In this document: positions 9,928-21,403 of the stretch, piece by piece
Layout: the number at the start of each line of letters is the position of its first letter
How positions within the stretch are numbered: position 1 is the first letter of the stretch
NCBI RefSeq assembly: GCF_021398715.1
Contig: NZ_CP090347.1
Location: 1,860,001-1,924,000, forward strand
DNA length: 64,000 nt
Reading direction: 5' to 3'
Source: Microbacterium binotii
GTDB taxonomy: Bacteria > Actinomycetota > Actinomycetes > Actinomycetales > Microbacteriaceae
Position numbers and translations under genes: made by a program
The notes under the pieces: generated by a model
What the model was told of the DNA's origin: nothing
Databases searched by the model: none
Seen by the model: only the letters and a program-made list of their open reading frames with translations

Positions 9928-11234
9928 CGTTCTCCCTTCACCGGCACGGGGATCGAACCCGTCCGGGTATCCGTCTGCGGTTCCGGGGCACGCTCGACCA
10001 AGACGGTCGCGAGTCCGCGCCCCCGCCCGCGCGACGCCCCTCCCGTCAGGTTGAGGCCCTCGTACGTGACGCTGGCACCGGGCTGCGGAACCCGGCCCAG
10101 CACCTTGCCCAAGAGCCCGCCGATGGAGTCGACCTCGTCGTCGTCGAGCTCGAGGCCGAACAGCTCACCGACCGCGTCCAGGCCGAGACGAGCGCTCACC
10201 CGATAGCGATCGGGGCCGAGCTCGACGACCTCCGTCGCGGGGGCGTCGTACTCGTCGGCGATCTCCCCCACGAGCTCCTCGATGACGTCCTCGAGGGTCA
10301 CGAGGCCCGCGATGCCGCCGTACTCGTCGACGACCATGCACACGTGCACAGCGTCGCGCTGCATCTGCTGCAGCAACGGCTCGACGCGCATCGACTCGGG
10401 CACGAAAACGGGGACGCGTGCCAGCTGCGCCACCGACTGCGCACCCCAGTCCTGCTCGTCACGGAACGCGCGACGGACGAGGTCCTTGAGATAGAGGATG
10501 CCGCTGACGTCTTCGCCGTCGGCGGTGAGGACGGGGATGCGTGAGACCCCCGTGTCGAGGAAGATCCGCAGCGCCTCTCGCGCCGTGTCGTCCTCCGCGA
10601 GCGTGACGAGGTCGGTGCGCGGCACCATGACGGCGCGCACGTAGGTGCCGGTGAACTCGAAGACCGAGTGGATCAGCTCGCGATCGTCCTCTTCGATGAG
10701 GTCGTGCATGGCGGCTTCATCGACCATGCTGAGCAGCTGTTCCTCGGTGTCGAAGGATGCCCCGCGCGCGCCACCCGGTGTCACCCGACTGCTCAGCGCG
10801 ACGAGGCCGTGTGCAAGCGGACCGAGGAGGATGCGGACGCCCCGGATCACCGGCGCGGCTCCGCGCAGCAGACCCTCGGCGTGGCGACGGCCCACAGAGC
10901 GGGGGCTGACACCGACAGCGACGAACGAGAGGCCCGTCATGAGCACGACGGCCGCCAGGATCGCCCACCAGACGTTGTCGAAGAGCTGGTCGAACGCGGC
11001 GGTCACGAGCACCGCGGCACCGGTCTCGGCCAGGACCCGGATGAAGGCCACCGCGTTGGCGTGCGCCTCCGGGTCGGCGCTGATGCGACCGAGCGGCACG
11101 GCGTTGCGGCCGGACCCCGAGAGATCGATCAAATCCTGTCGGGATGTGACGCCGAACGCCGCGTCGATCGCGGCCATGAGAGCGCCGAACGCGATGAGCA
11201 GGACGGCCGCGGTCAGCAGCAGCGCAGCGGTCAT
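9924..11234 (-). CDS. Hemolysin-like CNNM/CBS-domain membrane protein (CorC/TlyC family)
   Basis: 436 aa. An N-terminal CNNM-type membrane domain with about three to four helices (residues 1-145), a paired CBS domain (AVMVPRTDLVTLAEDDTAREAL... and VPVFVPESMRVEPLL... VVDEYGGIAGLVTLEDVIEELVGEI), and a C-terminal CorC_HlyC domain (about 345-410). Family members are linked to magnesium/cobalt efflux; the old hemolysin name is misleading. Stop-start overlaps on both sides (ybeY upstream, era downstream) show operon membership. The last 30 residues are low-complexity. Confidence 0.92.
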   Translation of the reverse strand: MTAALLLTAAVLLIAFGALMAAIDAAFGVTSRQDLIDLSGSGRNAVPLGRISADPEAHANAVAFIRVLAETGAAVLVTAAFDQLFDNVWWAILAAVVLMTGLSFVAVGVSPRSVGRRHAEGLLRGAAPVIRGVRILLGPLAHGLVALSSRVTPGGARGASFDTEEQLLSMVDEAAMHDLIEEDDRELIHSVFEFTGTYVRAVMVPRTDLVTLAEDDTAREALRIFLDTGVSRIPVLTADGEDVSGILYLKDLVRRAFRDEQDWGAQSVAQLARVPVFVPESMRVEPLLQQMQRDAVHVCMVVDEYGGIAGLVTLEDVIEELVGEIADEYDAPATEVVELGPDRYRVSARLGLDAVGELFGLELDDDEVDSIGGLLGKVLGRVPQPGASVTYEGLNLTGGASRGRGRGLATVLVERAPEPQTDTRTGSIPVPVKGER

Positions 11235-11707
11235 CCCCGCGCCCTGCGCCGCTCGGCGAGGGTGAAGGCGACGATGAGATCGCGTTGCAGGCCGAACATC
11301 TCGGCCGCATCATCGGGCTCGGCGTGATCGAAGCCGAGCAGGTGCAGCAGCCCGTGCGTGGTGAGCATGATCAGCTCGTCCTGCATCGGATGCGGCGGCT
11401 TCGCCTCACGCGCCTGGGTCTCGGCGACCTGCGGGCACAGCACGATGTCGCCCAGGAGGCCGGGAGGCGTCGGGGCCTCTTCGGAGCCGGGCCGCAGCTC
11501 GTCCATCGGGAAGCTCAGCACGTCGGTCGGTCCCGGCTCGTCCATCCACTGCACGTGCAGCGCCTCCATGGCGCCCTCGTCGACCAGCAGGATCGCGACA
11601 TCGGCGTCCGGGCTGATGTGGAGCTCGGAGAAGTTGCTCTCCATGAGTCGCAGCAGCACGGTCTCGTCGACGTCGATTCCGGACTCGTTGGTGATCTCGA
11701 TCGTCAT
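11231..11707 (-). CDS. ybeY: Endoribonuclease YbeY
   Basis: 158 aa metal-dependent RNase needed for 16S rRNA 3'-end maturation and 70S quality control. The zinc site HGLLHLLGFDH near residues 118-128 has all three histidines. It overlaps phoH upstream and the CBS gene downstream by the 4-bp ATGA type, the usual phoH-ybeY pairing. Confidence 0.95.
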   Translation of the reverse strand: MTIEITNESGIDVDETVLLRLMESNFSELHISPDADVAILLVDEGAMEALHVQWMDEPGPTDVLSFPMDELRPGSEEAPTPPGLLGDIVLCPQVAETQAREAKPPHPMQDELIMLTTHGLLHLLGFDHAEPDDAAEMFGLQRDLIVAFTLAERRRARG

Positions 11708-12774
11708 GAGCGTCCTCGCTTCGGAAGGTGGTCGCGCGCGCCCCCGCGCCTCTGGGCACGATTGGCGAGCTCGCTGGCCTCATCCCGCTCACGCCGGGAG
11801 GCGAGGCGTCGCTCATCGAACTCGGTGTAGGCGTCGACGATCTTCCCGACGAGCGTGTGGCGCACCACGTCGTCGCTGGTGAGGTACGAGAAGTGGATGT
11901 CGTCGATGTCTTTGAGCACCCGCGTCACCAGGCGCAGGCCGGATGCTCCCTGCGGCAGGTCGATCTGAGTGATGTCGCCGGTGACGACCATGCGTGTGCC
12001 GAACCCCAGGCGGGTGAGGAACATCTTCATCTGCTCGGGCGTCGTGTTCTGCGCTTCGTCGAGCACCACGAAGGAGTCGTTGAGCGTCCGCCCGCGCATG
12101 TAGGCGAGCGGCGCCACTTCGATGGTTCCACTCGCCATGAGCTTGGGAACGAGCTCCGGGTCGAGCATCTCGTTGAGCGCGTCGTAGAGAGGCCGCAGGT
12201 ACGGATCGATCTTGTCGGTCAGCGAGCCGGGGAGGAACCCGAGGCGCTCCCCCGCTTCGATCGCCGGCCGGCTGAGGATGATGCGACTGACCTCCTTGCG
12301 CTGGAGCGCCTGGACGGCCTTCGCCATCGCCAGGTAGGTCTTGCCTGTGCCGGCGGGGCCGATGCCGAACACGATCGTGTTCTCTTCGATCGCATCGACA
12401 TAGGCCTTCTGCCCGAGCGTCTTCGGGCGGATGACCTTGCCGCGCGACGACAGGATCGCCTCGCCCATGACCTCCGACGGACGCATCCCGCCGTCGGTGT
12501 CGAGGATGCGGCGCGACGATGCGACGTCGGCGGGGCCGAGGTCCTGCCCTCGGCGGGTCATGACCAGCAGCTCCTCCACAAGCCTCCTCGCTGCGGCGAC
12601 CTCGGCGGCCGAACCAGAGAGGGTGATCTCGTTGCCGCGCACGTGGACGTCGACATCCGGATGCTCGCGCTCGACCACGCGCAGGAGGCGGTCCTGCGGT
12701 CCGAGAAGCTGCACCATGGCGATGCCGTCGGCCATCAGCTTCTCGACGGCTTCGGGCTGGGGCTGCTCAGGCAC
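11704..12774 (-). CDS. phoH: PhoH-like ATPase
   Basis: 356 aa. N-terminal KH-like segment (about 40-80, ending in LVEELLVMTRRG), then the PhoH P-loop ATPase domain with Walker A GPAGTGKT, SRPAIEAGERLGFLPG and Walker B VVLDEAQN, and the GDITQIDLP sensor region. The GTG start is 8 bp inside the HIT gene, with GGAGG about 9 bases upstream; more upstream starts would run through the HIT frame. PhoH partners YbeY in RNA metabolism in many bacteria, consistent with the coupled order here. Confidence 0.93.
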   Translation of the reverse strand: MPEQPQPEAVEKLMADGIAMVQLLGPQDRLLRVVEREHPDVDVHVRGNEITLSGSAAEVAAARRLVEELLVMTRRGQDLGPADVASSRRILDTDGGMRPSEVMGEAILSSRGKVIRPKTLGQKAYVDAIEENTIVFGIGPAGTGKTYLAMAKAVQALQRKEVSRIILSRPAIEAGERLGFLPGSLTDKIDPYLRPLYDALNEMLDPELVPKLMASGTIEVAPLAYMRGRTLNDSFVVLDEAQNTTPEQMKMFLTRLGFGTRMVVTGDITQIDLPQGASGLRLVTRVLKDIDDIHFSYLTSDDVVRHTLVGKIVDAYTEFDERRLASRRERDEASELANRAQRRGGARDHLPKRGRS

Positions 12775-13114
12775 CGACACTCCCCTCCGAAAGATCGCCG
12801 GCGAGGACGTGCGCGTGCACGTGGAAGACGGTCTGACCGGCGCCGGCACCGGAGTTGAAGACGAGGCGGAAGTCGCCGTCCGCGTGCTCGGCGGCGACCT
12901 TGCCTGCGACCTCGACCATCTCGGCGAGCAGATCGGGCGCCTGCGCCGCGAGCGACACGACGTCGCGGTACTCCGGAGTCTTCGGGATCACCAGGAGGTG
13001 GACGGGAGCCTGGGGCGCGATGTCACGGATGACGAAGACGCGCTCGGTCTCGACGAGGATCTCCGCGGGGATCTCGCCCTGCAGGATGCGGGTGAACACG
13101 GACGGCTCGCTCAT
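12767..13114 (-). CDS. HIT family nucleotide-binding hydrolase
   Basis: 115 aa with the histidine triad HVHAHV near residues 98-103 and the family start (FTRILQGEIPAE). HINT-type phosphoramidase or nucleotidyl hydrolase; the substrate is unknown. The gene opens the HIT-phoH-ybeY-CBS-era operon. TAGACT lies 6 bases before its ATG, and the only GGAGG is too close to the ATG to serve as a ribosome site. Confidence 0.93.
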   Translation of the reverse strand: MSEPSVFTRILQGEIPAEILVETERVFVIRDIAPQAPVHLLVIPKTPEYRDVVSLAAQAPDLLAEMVEVAGKVAAEHADGDFRLVFNSGAGAGQTVFHVHAHVLAGDLSEGSVGA

Positions 13115-13120
13115 TCCTCC

Positions 13121-13126
13121 AGTCTA
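13121..13126 (-). promoter_or_regulatory. -10 box TAGACT of the HIT-phoH-ybeY-era operon
   Basis: TAGACT on the minus strand, 6 bases before the HIT ATG in the 23-base gap after rsmE; predicts a leaderless operon transcript. Confidence 0.5.
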
Positions 13127-13137
13127 TGCGCGCGCGT

Positions 13138-13875
13138 TCACCACCGACCCAGGAGGGCCTCGATGGCGGCGAGGGCGGCGGGTCCCGCGGTCGAGGTGCG
13201 GAGGACGCCGCTTCCGAGCCGGACCGGGCGCGCGCCCGCGGCGGCGAACGTGTCGAGCTCGCCCGCGTCGATCCCTCCTTCGGGCCCCACGACCAGCAGG
13301 ATCTCGGGGGCATCGTGCAGCTCCCGCATCCTGGTGCTGAGCGACTCGGATGCGCCGGGCTCCAGCACGAGCGTCGGGACGGTGGCCGCGCGCTGCGCGA
13401 TCTGCGCGCTCGTGCGGACCTCGCTCACTTCCGGCACCCACGCGCGATGCGCCTGCTTGGCGGCCTCGCGGACGATCTGCGCCCAGCGGGCGCGGCCTTT
13501 GACCGCCTTGGCGGAGTCCCAGCGCGAGACGCTGCGCGCGGCCTGCCAGGGCACGACCTCGGCGACGCCGAGCTCCGTCGCGGCCTGCACCGCCATCTCG
13601 TCGCGATCGCCTTTCGCCAGCGCTTGAACGAGGACGAGGCGCGGCGCGGGGGCCGGAACGTCCTCGCGCCGCCCGATCTCGACCGCCACTTCGCGCGGCG
13701 CGACGCTGACGCACGACCCGGTCGCCCAGACGCCTCGTCCGTCACCGATCGTGACCTCCTCGCCGACGCGCACACGCCGCACGGTGGCGGCGTGGTGCGC
13801 CTCGGCTCCCGTCAGCACGACTGTGCGGCCGGGATGCGCATCGGAGGCGTCGTCGAGCAGGAAGTGCAGCGCCAT
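13138..13875 (-). CDS. rsmE: 16S rRNA m3U1498 methyltransferase RsmE
   Basis: 245 aa SPOUT methyltransferase. N-terminal PUA-like part (GAEAHHAATVRRVRVGE), middle QALAKGDRDEMAVQAATELGV, and the knotted C-terminal domain with VGPEGGID and RLGSGVLRTSTAGPAAL, the SAM-binding trefoil knot. It follows dnaJ by 4 bases, the standard dnaJ-rsmE order of Gram-positive bacteria. Confidence 0.95.
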   Translation of the reverse strand: MALHFLLDDASDAHPGRTVVLTGAEAHHAATVRRVRVGEEVTIGDGRGVWATGSCVSVAPREVAVEIGRREDVPAPAPRLVLVQALAKGDRDEMAVQAATELGVAEVVPWQAARSVSRWDSAKAVKGRARWAQIVREAAKQAHRAWVPEVSEVRTSAQIAQRAATVPTLVLEPGASESLSTRMRELHDAPEILLVVGPEGGIDAGELDTFAAAGARPVRLGSGVLRTSTAGPAALAAIEALLGRW

Positions 13876-13879
13876 CGGA

Positions 13880-14989
13880 TCAGCCGTTGCGGAAGCGGTC
13901 GCGCAGCTTGGCGAACAGGCCCTGCTGGAACTCCGACAGGCGGGGAGCCGGCGCCTTCGTCTTCTTCGCGAACTCCTCGATGAGCGCCCGCTCCTTGTGG
14001 TCGAGGCGGGTCGGGGTGACCACGTGCACGCCGATCTTCAGGTCGCCGCGCTGATTGCCGCGAAGCGGCGTGATGCCGCGCCCCTTGATCGTCAGCACGT
14101 CGCCGGCCTGGACTCCGGCGCGCAGTTCGAGGTCGACGGGACCGTCCAGCGCCTCGATCCGGGTGGTGGTGCCGAGGATGGCGTCGGGCATCGAGACGTC
14201 GAGCGTCGCGAGGAGGTCGTCGCCGTCGCGACTGAAGACCTCGTCGGCGGCCACGGTGATCTCCAGATACAGGTCGCCGTGGGGGCCTCCCGCAGGGCCC
14301 ACCTCGCCCGAGCCGGGAAGCTGCAGCCGCAGGCCCGTCTCGACGCCCGCGGGGATGTCGACCGAGACCGTGCGACGCGCACGCACCCGGCCCTGGCCCT
14401 GGCACGTGGCGCACGGGTACGGGATGGTGGTGCCGTATCCCTGGCACGTCGCGCAGGGCTGGTTGGTGACGACGTTGCCGAGCAGGCTGCGGACCGTGCG
14501 CTGCACGTGGCCGCTGCCATGGCAGATGTCGCACGTGACCGGCGATGTGCCGGGCTGGCAGCACCCGCCCTCGCACGTCTCGCACAGCACAGCGGTGTCC
14601 ACCTCGATGTCGCGGTGGGCGCCGAAGATCACCTCTCGCAGCTCGAGCGTCACGCGCACGAGGGCATCCTGGCCGCGTTCGGTGCGCGAGCGCGGGCGCA
14701 CCCGTCCTGCGCCGCCGCCGCCGAAGAACGTGTCGAAGATGTCGCTGAACCCGCCGAAGCCCTGCGCACCACCGAATCCGCCGCCGTCGCCGCCCATGTC
14801 GTACCGGCGACGCTGCTCGCTGTCGCTCAGCACGTCGTAGGCGTGCGTGACGAGCTTGAAGCGCTCCGCCGCATCCTCACCGGGGTTCACATCGGGATGC
14901 AGCTGGCGCGCGAGCTTGCGGTACGCCTTCTTGATGTCGTCCTGCGATGCGTCGCGAGGCACCCCGAGTACTTCGTAGTGGTCTGCCAC
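13880..14989 (-). CDS. dnaJ: Chaperone DnaJ (DnaJ2 type)
   Basis: 369 aa Hsp40 co-chaperone of DnaK. J-domain at 1-65 with the HPD motif in [11 protein letters not shown], short Gly/Phe region (about 67-100), zinc-finger domain with four cysteine clusters, and two C-terminal substrate-binding folds. Clusters two to four are standard ([24 protein letters not shown]); the first reads CETCEGGC, with Cys in place of the final Gly and a second adjacent Cys. GTG start with GGAAGG 6 bases upstream. It follows hrcA, so it should be under CIRCE/HrcA heat-shock control rather than HspR. Confidence 0.95.
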   Translation of the reverse strand: MADHYEVLGVPRDASQDDIKKAYRKLARQLHPDVNPGEDAAERFKLVTHAYDVLSDSEQRRRYDMGGDGGGFGGAQGFGGFSDIFDTFFGGGGAGRVRPRSRTERGQDALVRVTLELREVIFGAHRDIEVDTAVLCETCEGGCCQPGTSPVTCDICHGSGHVQRTVRSLLGNVVTNQPCATCQGYGTTIPYPCATCQGQGRVRARRTVSVDIPAGVETGLRLQLPGSGEVGPAGGPHGDLYLEITVAADEVFSRDGDDLLATLDVSMPDAILGTTTRIEALDGPVDLELRAGVQAGDVLTIKGRGITPLRGNQRGDLKIGVHVVTPTRLDHKERALIEEFAKKTKAPAPRLSEFQQGLFAKLRDRFRNG

Positions 14990-15033
14990 TTCAGCCTTCC
15001 CGTCCGCGTGCCGCGGAATCGTCTCGCACGCGC

Positions 15034-16071
15034 TCAGCGCGCGCGTTCGTCGTCTTCCAGCAGACGGCTCAGGTAGTGAGCCACGGCGCGGACGGCCGCG
15101 AGGTTGCTGGAGTAGTCCATCCGGGTGGGTCCGAGCACGCCCACGCGCGCCTGACCTCCGGTCGTGTCGTAATCGCTGGCCACCACCGACGCCTCGACGA
15201 GTCCGAACGCCTCGTTCTCGCGTCCGATGGATGCGGCGAGCCCCTGCTCGTCGGCCACCATCTCGCCCATCAGACGCAGCAGCGTCACCTGCTCCTCGAT
15301 CGCTTCCAGCAGCGGGTAGATGCTGCCGCGGAAGTCGCCCTCCGCCCGGGCGAGGTTGGCGGTTCCCGCCATGACCAGCCGGTCCTGCCGGAACTCGTCG
15401 AGCTCCTCGCCGACGGTGCGCAGGAGCGCGCCAAGGGCGCGGTCGGCCCGGCTGTCCGTCAACGTCTCGGCCAGAGCCTGCGCCACGCGTTGCGTGCCCT
15501 CGCGCACGGGCCGCCCGGTCACGAGTACCGACACCTGCGCACGGAGCGTCGCCACATCGGTCTCCTCGAGCGGCTCGGGCCCTGCCATCAGACGCTGCGA
15601 CACCCGGCCCGTGTCGGTGACGAGCACGACGACCAGACGCGACCCGCCGAGGTGGACGAGTTCGACGTGCGTGATGCTCGCGCGCTCGAACGACGGATAC
15701 TGCACGAGGGCGACCTGACCGGTGAGCTGGGTCAGCGCGCGGACCGTGCGCCCGAGCATGTCGTCCAGATCGGCCGGAGCCCCGAGGAAGGCGGTGATCG
15801 CCGAGCGCTGGGCACTCGTGAGGGGTCGCAGTTCGGCGAGGTGGTTCACGAAGACGCGGTAGCCCTTGTCGGTCGGCACCCGACCGGACGAGGTGTGCGG
15901 TGCGGTGATGAGCTCCTCGTCCTCGAGCAGCGCCATGTCGTTGCGGATCGTCGCGGCGGACACGCCGAACGAATGACGTTCGACGATCGACTTGCTGCCA
16001 ACGGGTTCGCGCGTCTCCACGTAGTCCTGGACGATCGCCCGAAGCACATCGAGCCCCCGATCGCTGACCAT
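15034..16071 (-). CDS. hrcA: Heat-inducible transcription repressor HrcA
   Basis: 345 aa. N-terminal winged helix ([37 protein letters not shown]), then a GAF-like dimerisation core. HrcA binds CIRCE operators and is refolded by GroEL, repressing chaperone genes until heat shock. I chose the ATG at 16071 rather than the GTG two codons upstream because AGGAGGG is 8 bases from the ATG but only 2 from the GTG. A CIRCE element overlaps its leader, so it represses itself and dnaJ. Confidence 0.96.
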   Translation of the reverse strand: MVSDRGLDVLRAIVQDYVETREPVGSKSIVERHSFGVSAATIRNDMALLEDEELITAPHTSSGRVPTDKGYRVFVNHLAELRPLTSAQRSAITAFLGAPADLDDMLGRTVRALTQLTGQVALVQYPSFERASITHVELVHLGGSRLVVVLVTDTGRVSQRLMAGPEPLEETDVATLRAQVSVLVTGRPVREGTQRVAQALAETLTDSRADRALGALLRTVGEELDEFRQDRLVMAGTANLARAEGDFRGSIYPLLEAIEEQVTLLRLMGEMVADEQGLAASIGRENEAFGLVEASVVASDYDTTGGQARVGVLGPTRMDYSSNLAAVRAVAHYLSRLLEDDERAR

Positions 16072-16083
16072 GCGCACTCCCTC

Positions 16084-16110
16084 CTGGCACTCGAGGTCTG
16101 GGAGTGCCAA
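16084..16110 (-). promoter_or_regulatory. CIRCE operator upstream of hrcA
   Basis: Minus-strand TTGGCACTC-N9-GAGTGCCAG matches the CIRCE consensus (TTAGCACTC-N9-GAGTGCTAA) with one change per arm, compensating each other. It sits between a -10-like TAGAAT (16110-16115) and the hrcA ATG and partly covers the Shine-Dalgarno sequence, so bound HrcA would block transcription of hrcA-dnaJ. Confidence 0.93.
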
Positions 16111-16173
16111 TTCTAGCGCGCTCGCGAGGCGAGTCGCCGGTAGGCCGCCCGTAGACTCTCGAGAGGAGGTCGC

Positions 16174-17589
16174 ATGTCGCATCCCGTCATCCACACCGAG
16201 ACCGGAGTCGTATCCGGAACCCTCTCCGAGGGGATCGAGCGCTACCTCGGCATCCCCTACGCGAAACCGCCGGTCGGAGAGCGCCGATTCGCTCTTCCCG
16301 AGCCGGTCGCGGCCTGGGACGGCGTGCGCGAGACCACGGCGTTCGGACCCACATCGCCGCAGTCGCCCTATCCCGGGTTCGTCGGCGAGCTCCTCGCGTC
16401 GACGATCATCCCCGGCGACGACATCCTGACCGTCAACGTGTGGCGACCCGCAGATGCGGACGGCGCCGCGGTGATGCTGTGGTTCCACGGCGGAGCGCTC
16501 GAACGCGGCACGAGTGCCATCAGCACCTATGACGGCACACCGTTCGCGCGTGACGGCGTCGTCTTCGTGTCGGCGAACTATCGTCTCGGCGCCGAGGGCT
16601 TCTCGGTCCTGCCGGACGCGCCCCGCAATGTCGGGCTCGCTGATGCTGCCGAGGCCCTGCGATGGACCCACCGCAACATCGCCCGTTTCGGCGGCGATCC
16701 GTCGAGGATCACCATCTTCGGGGAATCGGCCGGCGGCGCCGTCGTCGCCGCGCTTCTCGCCCGTGAGGATCTGCGCCCGCTCCTCGCCGGGGCCATCATC
16801 CAGTCGGGACCGCTGGACGCCGAGACCGCCGAGCGCGCCGCCCGGCCGACCCAGGACATCGCACGCAAGCTCGACTCGCCCGCCACCGCCGAGGCCCTTC
16901 GAACGATCTCGCCGGAGCGACTCGTCGCGGCGAGGGACGAGCTGACGGCATCGTCCACGTTGCTGAAGGCCGCACCGGGCTTCAACGCGACCATCGATCC
17001 GGCGACGTTGCCGGAGACCCCGCGCCGCGCCCTCCTCGACGCCGACCTTCCGGTCATCATCGGCACCAACACCGACGAGTACCGCCTCTGGTACCCCGTG
17101 GCTGCGCTCGCGAAGCTCTCGCGCCGCACGTATGCACTTCTGGCGCTCGCGAAGCGTCTCCCACGAGGCGTATGGCGCGCGTACCGGCGGGCTTTCCCCG
17201 AAGCCTCTCCGGGAGAGATCATCGGACAGGTCCTGACGGATCTGGCCGTGCGACAGCCGGCGATCGAGGTCGCGCGCGCACGCAGGGCACCCACCTTCGT
17301 CTACGAGTTCGCCTGGCCGAGCCCGGTGCGTGATCTTCGCGCCGCGCACGCACTGGACATCGGCTTCGTCTTCGACGCGCTGGGCGACTCGGGCGCGATC
17401 ACGATGGCCGGGACCGGCGCACCGCAGGAGTTGGCCACGCGCATGCACGCCGACTGGATCCGTTTCGCCGAGACCGGCGATCCCGGCTGGCCCGGGTTCC
17501 GGGACAGCCAGATCGTGCGCCGCTACGACACCTCGACGGAGGATGTGCCGCTGCCACGCGCGGAGGTGCTCGCGGCGCTCACCCGCTGA
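16174..17589 (+). CDS. Type B carboxylesterase
   Basis: 471 aa alpha/beta hydrolase of the COesterase family. Oxyanion hole HGGA at 105-108, nucleophile elbow GESAGG with Ser185, acid Glu302 in NTDEYRLW and His392 in AAHALDIGF form a complete triad. No signal peptide, so intracellular. At 471 residues it is shorter than the 500+ residues of many relatives. AGGAGG lies 5 bases before the ATG and TAGACT (16152-16157) is a plausible -10. Substrate unknown; these enzymes split short-chain or aromatic esters. Confidence 0.92.
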   Translation: MSHPVIHTETGVVSGTLSEGIERYLGIPYAKPPVGERRFALPEPVAAWDGVRETTAFGPTSPQSPYPGFVGELLASTIIPGDDILTVNVWRPADADGAAVMLWFHGGALERGTSAISTYDGTPFARDGVVFVSANYRLGAEGFSVLPDAPRNVGLADAAEALRWTHRNIARFGGDPSRITIFGESAGGAVVAALLAREDLRPLLAGAIIQSGPLDAETAERAARPTQDIARKLDSPATAEALRTISPERLVAARDELTASSTLLKAAPGFNATIDPATLPETPRRALLDADLPVIIGTNTDEYRLWYPVAALAKLSRRTYALLALAKRLPRGVWRAYRRAFPEASPGEIIGQVLTDLAVRQPAIEVARARRAPTFVYEFAWPSPVRDLRAAHALDIGFVFDALGDSGAITMAGTGAPQELATRMHADWIRFAETGDPGWPGFRDSQIVRRYDTSTEDVPLPRAEVLAALTR

Positions 17590-17590
17590 G

Positions 17591-18805
17591 TCAGTCGGTC
17601 AGCGCGCGGACGACCGCGTCGGCGAGCAGCCGGCCGCGACGCGTGAGCACGATGCGACCGCGCAGAGCGGTCGCGCCGTCGACGAGCCCGTCGGCGATGA
17701 GGCCGGCCACGGCGCTGCGCCGATCGCTCGGAACGACCTCGATCGGCAGACCCTCGCGGATGCGGGACTCCAGCAGGATCCGCTCGAGCGTGCGCGCCTC
17801 TTGGCCGGGTACCTCCCGGGCCGCCGCCGGCGACGAGCCCAGCGAGAGCCGTTGCGCGTACGCGGCCGGATGCTTGACGTTCCACCATCGCACGCCGGCG
17901 ACGTGGCTGTGCGCGCCCGGACCGAACCCCCACCAGTCGGTTCCGCGCCAATACGCGAGGTTGTGGCGCGAGCGGTGGTCTGCGCCGCGCGCCCAGTTCG
18001 ACACCTCGTACCAGTCGTAGCCCGCATCCGCCATCGCGTCGTCGACGAGCTCGTACATCTCCGCCTGCAGGTCGTCATCCGGCGCGGGCACGTCACCGGA
18101 GCGGATGCGGCGGGCGAGCTTCGTGCCGTCCTCGATGATGAGCGCGTAGGCGGAGAGATGATCCGGCTCCAGCGCGAGGGCGGCATCGACCGATGCGCGC
18201 CAATCGGAGAGGGACTCCCCCGGTGCGCCGTAGATCAGATCGACGCTCACGTCGAGCCCGGCCGCCCGCGCCCCCGCGACGGCCGCGGCGACGTTGAGGG
18301 GGTCATGCGTGCGATCGAGCGCGGCGAGCACGTGCGGGACGCTCGACTGCATGCCGATCGAGACGCGGGTCACTCCCGCCTCGGCGAGCTCGGCGAGGGA
18401 CGCGGGAGTGACCGAGTCGGGATTGGCCTCGACCGTGATCTCGGCGTCCGGAGCGATGCCGAAGCCTTCGCGGACGGCGTGCAGCATTCCGCCCAGCGCG
18501 GCCGACGAGAGCAGGGTCGGCGTGCCCCCGCCGAAGAAGACGGTCTGCGCCGGCCGCGGGGCGTCTGCCAGCACCCGGGTCGCCAGCGCGATCTCACGGC
18601 TCAGGTCGTCGGGGTAGTCGTCGCGTCGGTGGCCGCGCAGCTCATCGGCCGTGTAGGTGTTGAAGTCGCAGTATCCGCAGCGCACACGGCAGTACGGGAC
18701 GTGGATGTAGACCCCGAAATCGGTGCCCGGATCCACCACGGTGCCCTCGGGGAGAGCCCCGTCGGCGGGCGCGATGTCGCCGTCGGGAAGTACGGATGGG
18801 GCCAT
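17591..18805 (-). CDS. hemW: HemW-like radical SAM protein
   Basis: 404 aa. The radical-SAM cluster Cys39-x3-Cys43-x2-Cys46 (YCRVRCGYCDF) is preceded by GVYIHVPY and followed by FFGGGTPTLL, typical of the HemN/HemW group. HemW is a heme chaperone for respiratory enzymes rather than a coproporphyrinogen oxidase; older annotations as HemN are likely wrong for this subgroup. A HemN C-terminal domain is present (about 300-400). The start overlaps the stop of the upstream DUF1990 gene (TGATG), so they are coupled. It meets the esterase gene tail to tail. Confidence 0.93.
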   Translation of the reverse strand: MAPSVLPDGDIAPADGALPEGTVVDPGTDFGVYIHVPYCRVRCGYCDFNTYTADELRGHRRDDYPDDLSREIALATRVLADAPRPAQTVFFGGGTPTLLSSAALGGMLHAVREGFGIAPDAEITVEANPDSVTPASLAELAEAGVTRVSIGMQSSVPHVLAALDRTHDPLNVAAAVAGARAAGLDVSVDLIYGAPGESLSDWRASVDAALALEPDHLSAYALIIEDGTKLARRIRSGDVPAPDDDLQAEMYELVDDAMADAGYDWYEVSNWARGADHRSRHNLAYWRGTDWWGFGPGAHSHVAGVRWWNVKHPAAYAQRLSLGSSPAAAREVPGQEARTLERILLESRIREGLPIEVVPSDRRSAVAGLIADGLVDGATALRGRIVLTRRGRLLADAVVRALTD

Positions 18806-19455
18806 CAGGCGGGGGTCGTGTACATGGGTGAGATCGCGCGCAGATACCGGCCGAACAGCTCGCGGCGGCGGCGGCGCACGAGTGCGGGGAGAAGGCGGTA
18901 GAGCGGGGCCACCGGGCGATCGAATGCGCGAACGGTGAACCAGACCTCGTCGTCGCCGCGCCACTCGATCATGAACGATTCCTCGCCGCTCACCACCGAG
19001 TCGCGCACCGTGCCGAGCGCGAACCCGATACGGCGCTTCTCCTCGACCACGAAGATCACGCGCAGCTCGGCGTCGACGCGATAGCCGCCGACACGGCCGC
19101 GCACGTGCACCGACGAACCGGCGGCCACATACGGCGTTCCGTCCGCATCGAAGCGCTGGTCGGCGTCGAGGCGGCTCGGCGCGATGGGCTGGCCTTCGTC
19201 ATCGAACGAGACGCCCGAGTAGCTCGGATCGGATGCGGGGCGCACCTCGGCGATCGAGATGCCGCCGTCACGGAGGGCACTCCAGGAGAGCAGCGCATCT
19301 CCCGCCGAGCGGAAGCGCTCCTCGCCGCTGCCGAGCTTCCACGACTCCTCGGCGGGGATGCTCTTCTCCGGCGGGTACTGGAGGAGGTCGGGAGCCTGCG
19401 TCGCCCCGACGGCGGCGTAGTCGACGGTCTCGTCCCGGAAGGTCCCACGGCGCAT
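18805..19455 (-). CDS. DUF1990 family protein
   Basis: 216 aa. Family start MRRGTFRDETVDYAAVGATQAP, middle EVRPASDP, and the closing VRAFDRPVAPLYRLLPALVRRRRRELFGRYL that marks DUF1990. No catalytic function is known. I start at the ATG at 19455 because it matches the family N-terminus and because TACGCT is 7 bases upstream. Two-gene unit with hemW. Confidence 0.85.
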   Translation of the reverse strand: MRRGTFRDETVDYAAVGATQAPDLLQYPPEKSIPAEESWKLGSGEERFRSAGDALLSWSALRDGGISIAEVRPASDPSYSGVSFDDEGQPIAPSRLDADQRFDADGTPYVAAGSSVHVRGRVGGYRVDAELRVIFVVEEKRRIGFALGTVRDSVVSGEESFMIEWRGDDEVWFTVRAFDRPVAPLYRLLPALVRRRRRELFGRYLRAISPMYTTPA

Positions 19456-19462
19456 GGTCTCC

Positions 19463-19468
19463 AGCGTA
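19463..19468 (-). promoter_or_regulatory. -10 box TACGCT of the DUF1990-hemW unit
   Basis: TACGCT on the minus strand, 7 bases before the ATG at 19455; predicts a leaderless mRNA. Confidence 0.4.
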
Positions 19469-19506
19469 CCGAGCCGGCCTGGATGCACGATCCGAATGTG
19501 AATCCC

Positions 19507-21351
<1,845 letters not shown>

Positions 21352-21360
21352 GTTCCGTCG

Positions 21361-21366
21361 ATTCTA
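21361..21366 (-). promoter_or_regulatory. -10 box TAGAAT of lepA
   Basis: TAGAAT on the minus strand ends 9 bases from the lepA ATG, leaving an untranslated leader of only a few bases. Confidence 0.45.
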
Positions 21367-21391
21367 CGGGGAGCAGCCGCCCGCCCGAGCC

Positions 21392-21397
21392 TAGGCT
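21392..21397 (+). promoter_or_regulatory. -10 box TAGGCT of the hydrolase gene
   Basis: TAGGCT, then 6 bases, then ATG at 21404. Shares a 52-base divergent gap with the lepA promoter. Confidence 0.5.
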
Positions 21398-21403
21398 GGG
21401 GCG

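Noticed and set aside
17591..18805. Oxygen-independent coproporphyrinogen III oxidase (HemN)
   Set aside because: The CxxxCxxC motif followed by CDF and the overall length fit the HemW heme-chaperone group; HemN enzymes have an additional N-terminal part and CxxxCxxCxC.
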